From contig NZ_VHLM01000077.1 in the NCBI RefSeq assembly GCF_009764685.1, positions 1 to 64,000 of the forward strand: a stretch of DNA of 64,000 bases. Reading direction: 5' to 3'. Made by a program: the position numbers and the translations under genes. This DNA comes from Flavobacterium sp. I-STPP5a. Its GTDB lineage: Bacteria; Bacteroidota; Bacteroidia; Flavobacteriales; Flavobacteriaceae. Shown piece by piece: positions 1 through 8,320 of the stretch. Positions within the stretch are counted from its first letter, which is position 1. Each line of letters starts with the position of its first letter. The notes below the pieces were generated by a model that did no database searches, had not been told where the DNA came from, and saw nothing but the letters and a program-made list of their open reading frames with translations.

Positions 1-2
1 TC

Positions 3-959
3 GAGTTACTTACTTAATGACTACGATTTGCTTCCAACCCTGATGCGGATGTGAGACTAATCGTTTGAATATATTATCAAAAATAGAATCTTTGTAAATT
101 GACCTGTTCAGTCGATAAAAATATTCATCTAAATATTTTTGGAGATGTTCCTTTTTGACGTGTGATTGAATCGTTCTTATTGCAGTTTTTACCTGATGAA
201 TAATAGTGTGCATTTCTTTGAAGTTTTTCCCAGGAACGCTTTTTTCTTGGACGATGTTATAGCTCTTTGCTATTATTTTGTAAGCTGTCCATTGGTCTGT
301 TTTAATATTCGCATCTTTACTTATATGCTCGTCAAATAATGGTTTTATTGACTTTGCAGAATAATCATCAATAACATTTGCATAACCTCTTTTTATCTTT
401 CCTTCATCTGTCAGCTCAACAGCACAAGCAACTTTTGCCTTTTTGCTATCGTAACTTCTACCTTGTTTTCCTGTTTCTTTTCCGCCAACTACAAATTCAT
501 CAACTTGTACATTTCCTGTCATTGGATACTGTTTTGAGGACTTCATCGCAAGTCTTACTTTTTGCATAAACAACCAAGAAGTCTTTTGAGTTATTCCATA
601 GCGTTTTGCCGCTTGAGTTGAGGATATTGATTTGGTTGTACAAGTCATTTCAAAGGCAATACAAAATGCTTTTTGAATTCCAAATTTAACTCTATGAAAA
701 AGAGTTCCTGCCGTTGCACTCTCTTTATATCTACATTTGGTACACTCTCTTTTATTGTGTTTTTCAAAATAAACATACTTCGTATTCTCGCAACGTTTAC
801 ATCTATAGCCGTCTTTCCACTTCTCATTGGCTATAAATTCACGGCAACTTTGGTCGTCTGGGAATGTCTTTATGAACTCTAAAATATTCTCCCCCTGAAA
901 TATACTTTCCATATCCTTGTATTTACTATAAATATAAGTGTTTTTTAAGTAAGTAACTC
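3..959 (-). mobile_element. IS1595-family insertion sequence
   Basis: A perfect 15-bp terminal inverted repeat, GAGTTACTTACTTAA at 3-17 and its complement at 945-959, encloses one transposase gene on the minus strand. The length of about 957 bp suits a compact IS1595 element. The right end abuts a broken umuD-like reading frame. The family normally makes an 8-bp target duplication. The right flank is tataataa and only two bases (tc) of left flank are visible; they do not match the end of that octamer, so no duplication can be confirmed. The window edge may coincide with an assembly break at this element. Confidence 0.85.
10..912 (-). CDS. IS1595-family transposase
   Basis: A 300-residue transposase filling the insertion sequence. 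An N-terminal zinc ribbon is formed by Cys38, Cys41, Cys57 and Cys60, followed by a helix-turn-helix-like stretch (SSTQAAKRYGITQKTSW). The DDE-type nuclease core shows VQVDEF (Asp138), IKTDQW (Asp206) and a C-terminal block ending YLDEYFYRLNRS, typical of the ISPna2-like branch. It cuts and rejoins the element ends. Its TAA stop codon lies inside the left terminal inverted repeat. The frame is intact, so the element may be active. Confidence 0.9.
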   Translation of the reverse strand: MESIFQGENILEFIKTFPDDQSCREFIANEKWKDGYRCKRCENTKYVYFEKHNKRECTKCRYKESATAGTLFHRVKFGIQKAFCIAFEMTCTTKSISSTQAAKRYGITQKTSWLFMQKVRLAMKSSKQYPMTGNVQVDEFVVGGKETGKQGRSYDSKKAKVACAVELTDEGKIKRGYANVIDDYSAKSIKPLFDEHISKDANIKTDQWTAYKIIAKSYNIVQEKSVPGKNFKEMHTIIHQVKTAIRTIQSHVKKEHLQKYLDEYFYRLNRSIYKDSIFDNIFKRLVSHPHQGWKQIVVIK

Positions 960-1136
960 TATAATAAAATAGCCATTTGTTTTATTGATGGAGAGTTCAC
1001 CGTAAAGCGAATGAAGGTAGAAAAAGATTGTTTGTATCTCATGCCAGAAAACCCAAATTATCCACCCATAAAAGTCACTGAGGAAAACGAACTCATCATT
1101 TGGGGTATTGTAACCTACGTGATTAAAAAGCTGTAG
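960..1136 (+). pseudogene. umuD: 3' remnant of a umuD-like SOS gene (S24 peptidase)
   Basis: Reading in frame from the IS right end to a TAG at 1134-1136 gives the C-terminal part of a UmuD/LexA-type S24 serine peptidase: IDGEFTVKR, then LYLMPENPNYPPIKVTEENE and IIWGIVTYVIKKL. The Lys in DGEFTVKR corresponds to the catalytic lysine of UmuD; the catalytic serine and the whole N-terminus are missing because the IS1595 element precedes it directly. UmuD is the self-cleaving subunit of SOS mutagenic polymerase V. The missing 5' part would lie left of this window, and no umuC follows. Family assignment is by recognisable motifs. Confidence 0.85.
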
Positions 1137-1164
1137 TTACGAAAGACTCTTAAATTTTTGGTTC

Positions 1165-1202
1165 AAAAAAAACGACCTGCATCTATAAAGAGCAGGTCGT
1201 TT
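1165..1202 (-). terminator. Rho-independent terminator of the efflux operon
   Basis: The stem aaacgacctgc (1170-1180) / gcaggtcgttt (1192-1202) has an 11-nt loop. On the minus strand it is followed by a T run (plus-strand A run 1165-1172), so it suits the leftward efflux operon ending at 1222. It may also stop rightward reading from the umuD remnant. Confidence 0.8.
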
Positions 1203-1221
1203 GTTATAATGTGAGAAAGTG

Positions 1222-4200
1222 TTAATGTTTTGGAGTAACTCCGTCCTCATTTAATTCTCTGTGGTCGTAATCAGCGATCATTTCGGCTTCATAGTCTACT
1301 TTTTCACCTTTAGAAACTCTGTTTATTATTTTCTCCATAATTTGGTAAATTACGGGAACCACAACAAGCGTTAAGAATAAAGACGATATTAATCCACCAA
1401 TAATTACCCAAGCCAGTCCGTTTTTCCATTCGGCTCCAGCTCCTGATGCTAATGCAATAGGGAACATACCAAAAACCATGGCAATTGTGGTCATCAAAAT
1501 AGGACGTAGTCTAGCATGATTGGCTTGAATTAAGGCCGTTCTTACTGTTTCACCAGCTTTACGTCTTTGATTGGTATAATCTACAAGCATGATCGCATTT
1601 TTACAAACCAGACCAATAAGCATGATGATACCCAAAATGGTAAATATGTTCAGCGTATTATTGGTCAAGGCCAAAGCCAACATTGCTCCAATAAACGAAA
1701 GTGGTATGGCAAACAATACTACAAATGGATGCACAAAACTGTCATATAAAGAAACCATAACTAAGTAAACCAAAATAATAGCCGCTAATAATGCAATTCC
1801 TAGCGTTCCAAAACCTTCGGACTGGTTTTCTTGATCACCGCCCCAAATGTAATTTACCCCAACAGGTTTTTTAAGCTTATCAATTTTTTCTTGCCATATT
1901 CCTACAATAGTACCAGAAGCAACCCCTACGTTTTGACCCTTTACCGTTACCGATGCTGATTTGTCTCTACGTTCTAGTTGGCTTGGTCCTGAACCTTCGG
2001 TTACGGTTGCAAATTGATTCAATTTAATTTGCTGACCCATATTGTTTATGAAGATCAAGTTGCTCACATCGGCAATACTTTTTCTGTCAAAAGCGTTGTA
2101 TTTGATATTGATATCGTATTCGTATTCTCCCGCTCTAAAGCGTCCGTCGGTATTTCCGCTAAACGCCGTTTGCATCGTAATACCTACTGTTTGTAAGCTT
2201 AATCCAAGAGCAGCCATTTTATCACGATCTACTTTTACATTCACTTCTGGATTACCGTCTTCTACAGATAATTCAATTTCTGTAGCTCCAGGAATTGTGC
2301 GTAATTCTTTTTCGGCTGCTTTTGCAAATTGCATGGCGCTAGCTACATCGGGACCAGTTACAATTAAATTCAAAGTAGCATCTTCGGCAGTACCTAAAAT
2401 ACCAACAGGAACTGTTTTTACCTTGGCACCCACTAAAACTTTTTCTAGTTTACGTTTAGTTTTAGCAGCATATACGCTAGCTGGCTCATCACGTTTGTCT
2501 AGACCTACCATTTTGACGTTGATTTCTGATTTGTATGCGGTAGCTTGAGAAGCACCTAGTCCAGTACTGTTTTGACCCACAGTAGTAATTTGACTAAAAA
2601 CATACTCTTCTTTAGCCAAGAAATCTTCGGCTTTTTGAGTCATAAAGTTGGTTTGTTCTAATGAAGCATCTTTTGGCATTTCTATTTGAACTAAGAACTC
2701 CCCACTATCTGATGTAGCAAAAAATTCTCCTCCAATAAATCCGCCTCCTAATAAGCTAATCATCGATCCAAAAAAGAGAACAACTACAATTATTACAGTT
2801 TTCCAGTAATGATCTAAACACCATTCTAATAACCCAGAAACCCAATTTGTAAAACGAGTCAAGTAACTTTCAAACCCAAGAATAACTCTTCCGAAAAGGT
2901 TTTTACCAGTGATGTGTTCTAATTTTCCGTATCTGGAAGACAACCACGGAATAATAGTAAACGATGCTACTAATGACAATAAGGTTGAGATAATTACCGT
3001 AACACAAAATTGTGTGATAATGTTTGAAACTAATCCTGTACTCATTGCGATAGGTAAAAATACCACCACAATTACTAAGGTTATCGATATTACGGTTCCA
3101 CCAATTTCGGCAGTACCATCATAAGCAGCTCTCACTTTGTTCTTGCCCATTTCCATGTGCCTATAAATATTCTCCAAAACCACAATAGCATCATCTACCA
3201 GAATACCTACAACAAGAGACAATCCTAATAAACTCATTAAGTTTAAGGTATAGCCCATCAAATAAATCCCGATAAATGTAGCAATTAAGGATGCAGGAAT
3301 AGACACCATTACGATCAATGAATTTCTAATACTGTGCAAGAAAAACAACATTACAAGCGCTACAAGAAGTACCGCAATAAGTAAATCATGAACTACTGCA
3401 TCAGCAGCTTCAAGTGTAAAAATAGTACTGTCTTTGGCTACCTCAAGTTGCAGACCTACTGGTTTGTAATCTGTTTCTAAGAGTGCTAATGTTTTAACTA
3501 ATTCCTCGCTTACAGCAACAGCATTTGCATCCGATTGTTTAATGATTTGAAGGATGATAGCACTTTTTCTATTTACACGTGCTACTTTTTCCGTAATCTT
3601 TTGAGCATCTTGTACATCAGCAATATCGCTTAGACGTACTTGGATGCCGTTTCTAGAAGAAACAATTAGATTTCTTAATTCGTCAACAGTTTTATATTTT
3701 CCGGCTAAACGAATTAATATTTTTTGCTCCCGAGTTTGAATGTTTCCGGTAGGGAAATCCAAATTTGAAGATAAAATATTTTGTTGTACCTGCGGAATAG
3801 AAAGTCCGTAGGCTTGCATTTTTACGGCGTCAAGATTTACCTGAATTTCTCTTTCTTGTCCACCAATGATGTTTACCTGCGCCACACCTTCAACACGTGA
3901 AATAACAGGAGCTAATTTTTTGTCAACAAGATCGTAAAATGCTACTTCGTCCATTTTTCCATTGGCACCAATGGTCATAATTGGTAAATCACTCAAAGAG
4001 AATTTTGATAATGAAGGTGTTTCAACATCTTCAGGAAGATTTCCTAAGATAGCATTTATTTTACGTTGTGCATCGTTCATCGAAATATTAACATCGGCCG
4101 ATGAAGTCAGGGTAATAGAGACCGTAGATAAACTTTCGTACGACTTGGAATCAATTTTTTTGATGTTTTCAAGAGATGCAATCGCATCCTCAATTTTTTT

Positions 4201-4392
4201 AGTAACGGTATTTTCTACCTCACTAGGCGATGCTCCAGGGTAAATGGTAGCAATAGTAATTACGTTCGTTTCAAATTTTGGGATCAATTCATACCCCAAA
4301 TTGCTGTAACTGAACAGTCCACCAAGTGTTAGGATTGTAAATAATACAATCACTAACGACGGACGTTTTATGGATATTTCTGCTAATTTCAT
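1222..4392 (-). CDS. RND-type multidrug efflux pump, AcrB/MexF (HAE1) family
   Basis: At 1056 residues this is full length for an inner-membrane RND pump that exports drugs or other hydrophobic compounds using the proton gradient. The first membrane helix lies near residues 11-31. The proton-relay aspartates are seen in GILVDDAIVVLENIYRHME (Asp400-Asp401), and the repeat of the fold ends in a second helix bundle (about 860-1030). It is the last gene of the leftward operon, 78 nt after the adaptor gene, and forms a tripartite pump with the adaptor and TolC-like protein. Substrate is not readable from sequence. Confidence 0.93.
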   Translation of the reverse strand: MKLAEISIKRPSLVIVLFTILTLGGLFSYSNLGYELIPKFETNVITIATIYPGASPSEVENTVTKKIEDAIASLENIKKIDSKSYESLSTVSITLTSSADVNISMNDAQRKINAILGNLPEDVETPSLSKFSLSDLPIMTIGANGKMDEVAFYDLVDKKLAPVISRVEGVAQVNIIGGQEREIQVNLDAVKMQAYGLSIPQVQQNILSSNLDFPTGNIQTREQKILIRLAGKYKTVDELRNLIVSSRNGIQVRLSDIADVQDAQKITEKVARVNRKSAIILQIIKQSDANAVAVSEELVKTLALLETDYKPVGLQLEVAKDSTIFTLEAADAVVHDLLIAVLLVALVMLFFLHSIRNSLIVMVSIPASLIATFIGIYLMGYTLNLMSLLGLSLVVGILVDDAIVVLENIYRHMEMGKNKVRAAYDGTAEIGGTVISITLVIVVVFLPIAMSTGLVSNIITQFCVTVIISTLLSLVASFTIIPWLSSRYGKLEHITGKNLFGRVILGFESYLTRFTNWVSGLLEWCLDHYWKTVIIVVVLFFGSMISLLGGGFIGGEFFATSDSGEFLVQIEMPKDASLEQTNFMTQKAEDFLAKEEYVFSQITTVGQNSTGLGASQATAYKSEINVKMVGLDKRDEPASVYAAKTKRKLEKVLVGAKVKTVPVGILGTAEDATLNLIVTGPDVASAMQFAKAAEKELRTIPGATEIELSVEDGNPEVNVKVDRDKMAALGLSLQTVGITMQTAFSGNTDGRFRAGEYEYDINIKYNAFDRKSIADVSNLIFINNMGQQIKLNQFATVTEGSGPSQLERRDKSASVTVKGQNVGVASGTIVGIWQEKIDKLKKPVGVNYIWGGDQENQSEGFGTLGIALLAAIILVYLVMVSLYDSFVHPFVVLFAIPLSFIGAMLALALTNNTLNIFTILGIIMLIGLVCKNAIMLVDYTNQRRKAGETVRTALIQANHARLRPILMTTIAMVFGMFPIALASGAGAEWKNGLAWVIIGGLISSLFLTLVVVPVIYQIMEKIINRVSKGEKVDYEAEMIADYDHRELNEDGVTPKH

Positions 4393-4470
4393 ATGTTTTA
4401 GTTTCAGGTTTCAAGTTTCAGGTTTCAAGTTTTGTAACTTTAAACTTTAAAGTTGAAACAAATTTTTAAT
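4393..4470. repeat. Low-complexity tandem spacer between efflux genes
   Basis: The intergenic gap contains gtttcaggtttcaagtttca repeated in tandem (about 4400-4431) and then aactttaaactttaaag. It has no coding potential. Similar TTTAAA/TTTCAA-rich spacers occur at 13257-13338 and 43885-43935, each inside an apparent operon. Confidence 0.5.
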
Positions 4471-5538
4471 CTATTTAATAACCTCCACTTTGCTGCCGTC
4501 TTGCAAATTGATTTGTCCGGTAACAATTACTTGTTCTCCATCTTCAAGGCCGTTTAATATCTCTACTTTATCACCTAGAATTCTACCAGCAGTAACTGTT
4601 TTTAACTTGGCACTTCCATTTTCAATTACAAATATTTGGTTGCTGCTCACACTACCTACAAAAGCATTTCTTGGAACAATTTTTAAGGATTGTTTTTGTT
4701 GGTTAGATGCAAAAGCAGCAGTACCATACATTCCAGCTTTTAGGTCTTTGTTCGCATTGTTTGTAATTTCTATTTCTACAGGGAAGTTCAGAGTTTCATC
4801 GGCTTTTGCAGCAATGAAAGTTATTTTTCCTGAGAAAGTTTTATCAGGATACACACTAGCAACCACTGTTGTAGCGTTTCCTACTCTTAATCCAGCTACT
4901 TGACTTTCATTTACGTTAACTTTCAATTTTAACTTTGATACGTTTACAATATCAAACAATTGTGTTGCAGGCATTCCTGTAATGATGGAACCTACTTCAA
5001 TGTGTTTTTTATTGATAAACCCACTTATTGGAGCTTTAATTCTAGTGTCACCTACGTTGATGTTGGCTTGTGTCAATTGTGACTTAGCATTTACCATTTG
5101 TAGTTTTGCTTGGTCTAATTGTTGCTTGGTTATTCCACCGGTTTTAAACGCATTTTCAAATCGGTTGTAATCAGCCACTGCGTTTTGATAGATAGCGTTT
5201 GCGTTTTGAGCATTCACATTCACTACATCACTGCGTACAATAGCAAGAGTTTGTCCTACGCTCACGTAATCACCTTCTTTTGCAAGTATCTTAGTGATTT
5301 TGCCTGACTTTTCTGCTGAGAATTTTAATTCTTGTACTGGTTCAAAATTTCCGTTAGAAACAAAGTCAAGAGATACATCTTCTGTTTTAACAACATCTGT
5401 TCTTACGGATATAGTTGCATTTTTCTCAGCTACAATTGCAGTTTTAGCCTCGTTCTCTTTTTTGTTATTGGTAAGTACGTAAGTAATAATTCCTAAAGAG
5501 GCAGCAATTACAACTACGGTTATGATAATTTTTTTCAT
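4471..5538 (-). CDS. RND efflux periplasmic adaptor (membrane fusion protein)
   Basis: A 355-residue HlyD/AcrA-type adaptor bridging the inner-membrane RND pump and the outer-membrane channel. It begins with a signal-anchor helix (residues 3-21, KIIITVVVIAASLGIITYV). A biotinyl-lipoyl half appears at GKITKILAKEGDYVSVGQTL, followed by a short coiled-coil hairpin (about 115-165), the second lipoyl half near IKAPISGFINKK and C-terminal beta-barrel domains. It lies 5 nt from the TolC gene stop and 78 nt before the pump gene. Confidence 0.92.
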   Translation of the reverse strand: MKKIIITVVVIAASLGIITYVLTNNKKENEAKTAIVAEKNATISVRTDVVKTEDVSLDFVSNGNFEPVQELKFSAEKSGKITKILAKEGDYVSVGQTLAIVRSDVVNVNAQNANAIYQNAVADYNRFENAFKTGGITKQQLDQAKLQMVNAKSQLTQANINVGDTRIKAPISGFINKKHIEVGSIITGMPATQLFDIVNVSKLKLKVNVNESQVAGLRVGNATTVVASVYPDKTFSGKITFIAAKADETLNFPVEIEITNNANKDLKAGMYGTAAFASNQQKQSLKIVPRNAFVGSVSSNQIFVIENGSAKLKTVTAGRILGDKVEILNGLEDGEQVIVTGQINLQDGSKVEVIK

Positions 5539-5543
5539 TTTGA

Positions 5544-6884
5544 TTATTTATTGGTTAATGTTTTAAGTTCTCCTTTTGCTTTTATTAATTGTATTTCGGC
5601 TAATTTGTAATCTAATAGCGCTGATGTATAATTGTTTTGAGCAACAACCAGTTCGCTTTCTGCTTCAAGTAAATCAGTTAATGATGCAAGACCTTGTGCA
5701 TAGTTGTTGTTGGTATTAGTCAAAACCTCTTGCGCTAGTTTTGCGTTTTCTTTTTGATTGTTGATCGATACAATACTATTCTCGATTTGCGTATTTGCAT
5801 TACTGTATTGTAAATCCAATGCCAGTTTTGTTTCCTCCAAATCTACTTTTATTGAAGCAAGTTTGTTATTAGCTTGGCTTACTCTTGCTTTTGTTCCAAA
5901 TCCTGAAAAGATAGGTATACGTAAATTCAGTCCTACTGAAGCAAAGTCTGACCAATAAACTCCATCTGATGGTTTCTTGAACCAAGGCATCTCTGGACCT
6001 TGACCAATGAAGTTATACCCACCCGTAAGTGATAAACTTGGGTAATAAGCTGCCTCTATAGATTTTTTTTGGTATTCCAATAATTGTTCGTTCTTTTTAA
6101 GTAACAAATATTCAGTTCTTGTTGTTGTATCTGGAGTAAGTGAAAGTGCGCTTGGAGTAATCTCAAATTCTGTTTGTGGAATAGAAATACGAGTATCTAC
6201 AGGTAAACCCATAAAAAATTTCAAAGCGTTTTCTTGCAGTGTAACAGCGTTCAGAGTTTGTTGACGTAGTGTATTGATGTTTGAGATACGAACTAGCGTT
6301 CTGTCTAAATCAATTTTTTTAGCCAGTCCGTTATCATATTGTCCTTGAATGATGTCCTTAACTTTTGTGGTGTTTTTAAGGTTGTTATCAAGTACAGTTA
6401 AGTTTTGACGCGTTACATAAACTTGGTAGTATGCATTTGCTACGCGCTCTATAACTTGCTCTTCAGTTAATTGTGCGTTTATTTGGTAAAACTCACGAGT
6501 TGATTTTGCCGCCTTCAAGCCTATAAATACGGCTTGGTCATACAAAGCTTGATTAAGAGAAACTCCTGCAGTTGAGCTCCATTTTTGACCAAAAGCAGCT
6601 TGAATTGTAGTTCCAGGTTGGCCGAATCCAGCTCCGTCAATTACAGTAGTTTGTAAAATTGGGTTGTAATTTAAGCTACCATTTGCTGCAATTTGAGGCA
6701 AAGCCCTTGAACGAACTTCTTGAATTTCGTATTCCCCTCTTTCTACTTGTAATCTTGCTTTTTTTGCATCGGCTTTGTTTTCAAGTGCATACGTAATAGC
6801 ATCTTTTAAGGTAAGGCTTTTTAGTTCTTGTGCATTGATGCTTAAGGAAAGCAGCACGGTCATTAGTATAATTGTTTTTTTCAT
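5544..6884 (-). CDS. TolC-family outer-membrane efflux protein
   Basis: A 446-residue outer membrane channel subunit with a signal peptide (MKKTIILMTVLLSLSINAQ). Two homologous halves rich in coiled-coil helices follow, typical of OEP repeats, for example EEQVIERVANAYYQVYVTRQ in the first half and SELVVAQNNYTSALLDYKLA in the second. It supplies the exit duct for the RND pump encoded downstream. Its start is one base from the TetR stop and it ends 5 nt before the adaptor gene, so translation is probably coupled. Confidence 0.92.
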   Translation of the reverse strand: MKKTIILMTVLLSLSINAQELKSLTLKDAITYALENKADAKKARLQVERGEYEIQEVRSRALPQIAANGSLNYNPILQTTVIDGAGFGQPGTTIQAAFGQKWSSTAGVSLNQALYDQAVFIGLKAAKSTREFYQINAQLTEEQVIERVANAYYQVYVTRQNLTVLDNNLKNTTKVKDIIQGQYDNGLAKKIDLDRTLVRISNINTLRQQTLNAVTLQENALKFFMGLPVDTRISIPQTEFEITPSALSLTPDTTTRTEYLLLKKNEQLLEYQKKSIEAAYYPSLSLTGGYNFIGQGPEMPWFKKPSDGVYWSDFASVGLNLRIPIFSGFGTKARVSQANNKLASIKVDLEETKLALDLQYSNANTQIENSIVSINNQKENAKLAQEVLTNTNNNYAQGLASLTDLLEAESELVVAQNNYTSALLDYKLAEIQLIKAKGELKTLTNK

Positions 6885-6885
6885 T

Positions 6886-7500
6886 TTATAAGCTTGATTT
6901 GATTAAATTTTTCTCTAGTTCCAGTATGCCCTTGTTTGTTGCCATGGCTCTGGTATGGTATTCTAGCGCTTCCATTTCAAGCGCGAAGGCTTCTCTTTCG
7001 GACCGAATATTTTCGTTAATTGAAAAAATTAAAGTGTAGTAAAACTTGATGTAAGCATCTATATTTAAGTCATCTCGGTATAAACCTTCTGCTATTCCTT
7101 TTTCAATGTTTTTCCTAAAACAGGACTCGCATATTTCTACTTGATCAGATAATACTTTTTGATACACTTCTGGGTAGTGTTTTTTTAATTGGTATACCGG
7201 CGAAGTATCAGTGGTTTTGAACATATCATCAAACATTCGTCTAATTTCAAAATTCTCTTCTATGGCATTAAAATCTTGTGAGGTTATCGTGTTTATAATC
7301 GTGTTTACTTCAGTATGAATTACTTGAACACTCTCTTCGATAAGTAACTCTTTGTTAGCGAAATATTTGTAGATTGTTTTTTTTGAAATACACATTTCGC
7401 CTGCGATATCATCCATAGTGATGCTCTTGAAACCCAGTTTCAAAAACATGTCCTTAGCTTTTGATATTATTTTTTCCTTCATTTTTTTAACTTTTTGCAT
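6886..7500 (-). CDS. TetR/AcrR-family transcriptional regulator
   Basis: A one-component repressor of 204 residues. The N-terminal helix-turn-helix is clear: ITMDDIAGEMCISKKTIYKYFANKELL. The C-terminal ligand domain is divergent, as usual. A second in-frame ATG six codons later (7482) begins MKEKIISKAKDMF and is an equally likely start. It lies between yceI and tolC in the efflux operon, so it probably controls the operon that encodes it. A palindrome at 8111-8137, next to the operon promoter, is the natural operator candidate. The ligand is unknown. Confidence 0.9.
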   Translation of the reverse strand: MQKVKKMKEKIISKAKDMFLKLGFKSITMDDIAGEMCISKKTIYKYFANKELLIEESVQVIHTEVNTIINTITSQDFNAIEENFEIRRMFDDMFKTTDTSPVYQLKKHYPEVYQKVLSDQVEICESCFRKNIEKGIAEGLYRDDLNIDAYIKFYYTLIFSINENIRSEREAFALEMEALEYHTRAMATNKGILELEKNLIKSSL

Positions 7501-7543
7501 TGCGCCAGTCGCATTGGGATGTATTTCCCCATTGGTTTATTTT

Positions 7544-8065
7544 TTATACCGTGAATTCTAAGTTTGCAATTAATTTTAATTCTTTGTTGTTATATGCTAC
7601 GCCATAAGTGCTAAGTGGATTTTCAGAAATATTGAAATCTTTTCTGTTTATTTTGCCAGTAATTTCAAAAGCAGCTTTTTTATCACCATTGTAGGCATTG
7701 AATCCTATAAACTCTGCATCAAGTTCTACCGCTTTTGTAACATTTTGTATGGTTAAATTTCCTTTTAAGAAATTGATATTGTTTGTAATTTTTTCAAATG
7801 ATGTTGATTGAAAACGAATTATTGGGTATTGATTAACATCAAATAAATCATTCATATTTTGATGTTTTTTCGCCGTATGTAGTGGTTTTTTTTTATTGTT
7901 GACATCAAGTAAAAAAGCTATTGATGCATCTTCGATGGTATTGTTTTCAATGTCAATATAGCCGTCAAACGTATTGGTTCCTCCAGCAAGATAGGCTATA
8001 ACATTGTGTTTCGTTTTTATTAAAACATCCGACTGCGTTCCGTCAAGTCTCCAAGTTGTTTTCAT
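7544..8065 (-). CDS. YceI-family lipid-binding-like protein, cytoplasmic
   Basis: A 173-residue YceI-domain protein starting MKTTWRLDGTQSDVLIKTKH and ending in an antiparallel strand pattern. YceI proteins form a lipocalin-like barrel that in known members binds polyisoprenoids or amides. Unlike many YceI proteins it has no signal peptide, so it should stay in the cytoplasm. It is first in the efflux operon, 43 nt before tetR. A role in ligand handling or envelope stress is an inference from position only. Confidence 0.85.
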   Translation of the reverse strand: MKTTWRLDGTQSDVLIKTKHNVIAYLAGGTNTFDGYIDIENNTIEDASIAFLLDVNNKKKPLHTAKKHQNMNDLFDVNQYPIIRFQSTSFEKITNNINFLKGNLTIQNVTKAVELDAEFIGFNAYNGDKKAAFEITGKINRKDFNISENPLSTYGVAYNNKELKLIANLEFTV

Positions 8066-8110
8066 GAGGTGGTTCGTAATTAAGTATGATCTATAGAAAT
8101 GATTTGTTCA

Positions 8111-8137
8111 AAATTAACTTTGATGGTAGTTAAATTT
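8111..8137. promoter_or_regulatory. Palindrome, candidate TetR operator
   Basis: AAATTAACT (8111-8119) and AGTTAAATTT (8128-8137) form a near-perfect inverted repeat with an 8-nt centre. It lies directly downstream of the -7 box of the leftward promoter, at the expected transcription start. A repressor bound there would block initiation. Assignment to the operon's own TetR regulator is inference. Confidence 0.5.
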
Positions 8138-8142
8138 CTTTG

Positions 8143-8173
8143 CAAATATAGATAGGAAACTTTGAATACCAAA
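8143..8173 (-). promoter_or_regulatory. Bacteroidota-type promoter of the efflux operon
   Basis: On the minus strand TTTG (8173-8170) is followed after 19 nt by TATATTTG (8150-8143). This matches the Bacteroidota consensus TTTG-N19-TAnnTTTG recognised by the primary sigma factor. The leader to the yceI ATG at 8065 would be about 70 nt. Confidence 0.65.
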
Positions 8174-8320
8174 TAAGTTTCCTTGGTATTTACATTTATT
8201 TAACATTTGAGGAACTTTAACATTGGCGGAATTTTCAAGTTTTTTGAGTTTCTTTGTATTCAAAAGTTTTGTAGTCAAGGCAAAAACAAACTTTAATTTT
8301 CTTAAAATAAAAAAATAACA

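Noticed and set aside
960..967. tataataa as IS1595 target duplication
   Set aside because: The two visible left-flank bases (tc) do not match, and the rest of the left flank is outside the window.
2042..2548. A 168-codon plus-strand frame inside the RND pump gene
   Set aside because: Antisense shadow of the pump; composition follows the reverse of conserved helices.
4398..4460. Tandem TTTCAGG/TTTCAAG repeats considered as a CRISPR array
   Set aside because: The units are 6-8 nt, with no unique spacers or cas genes.
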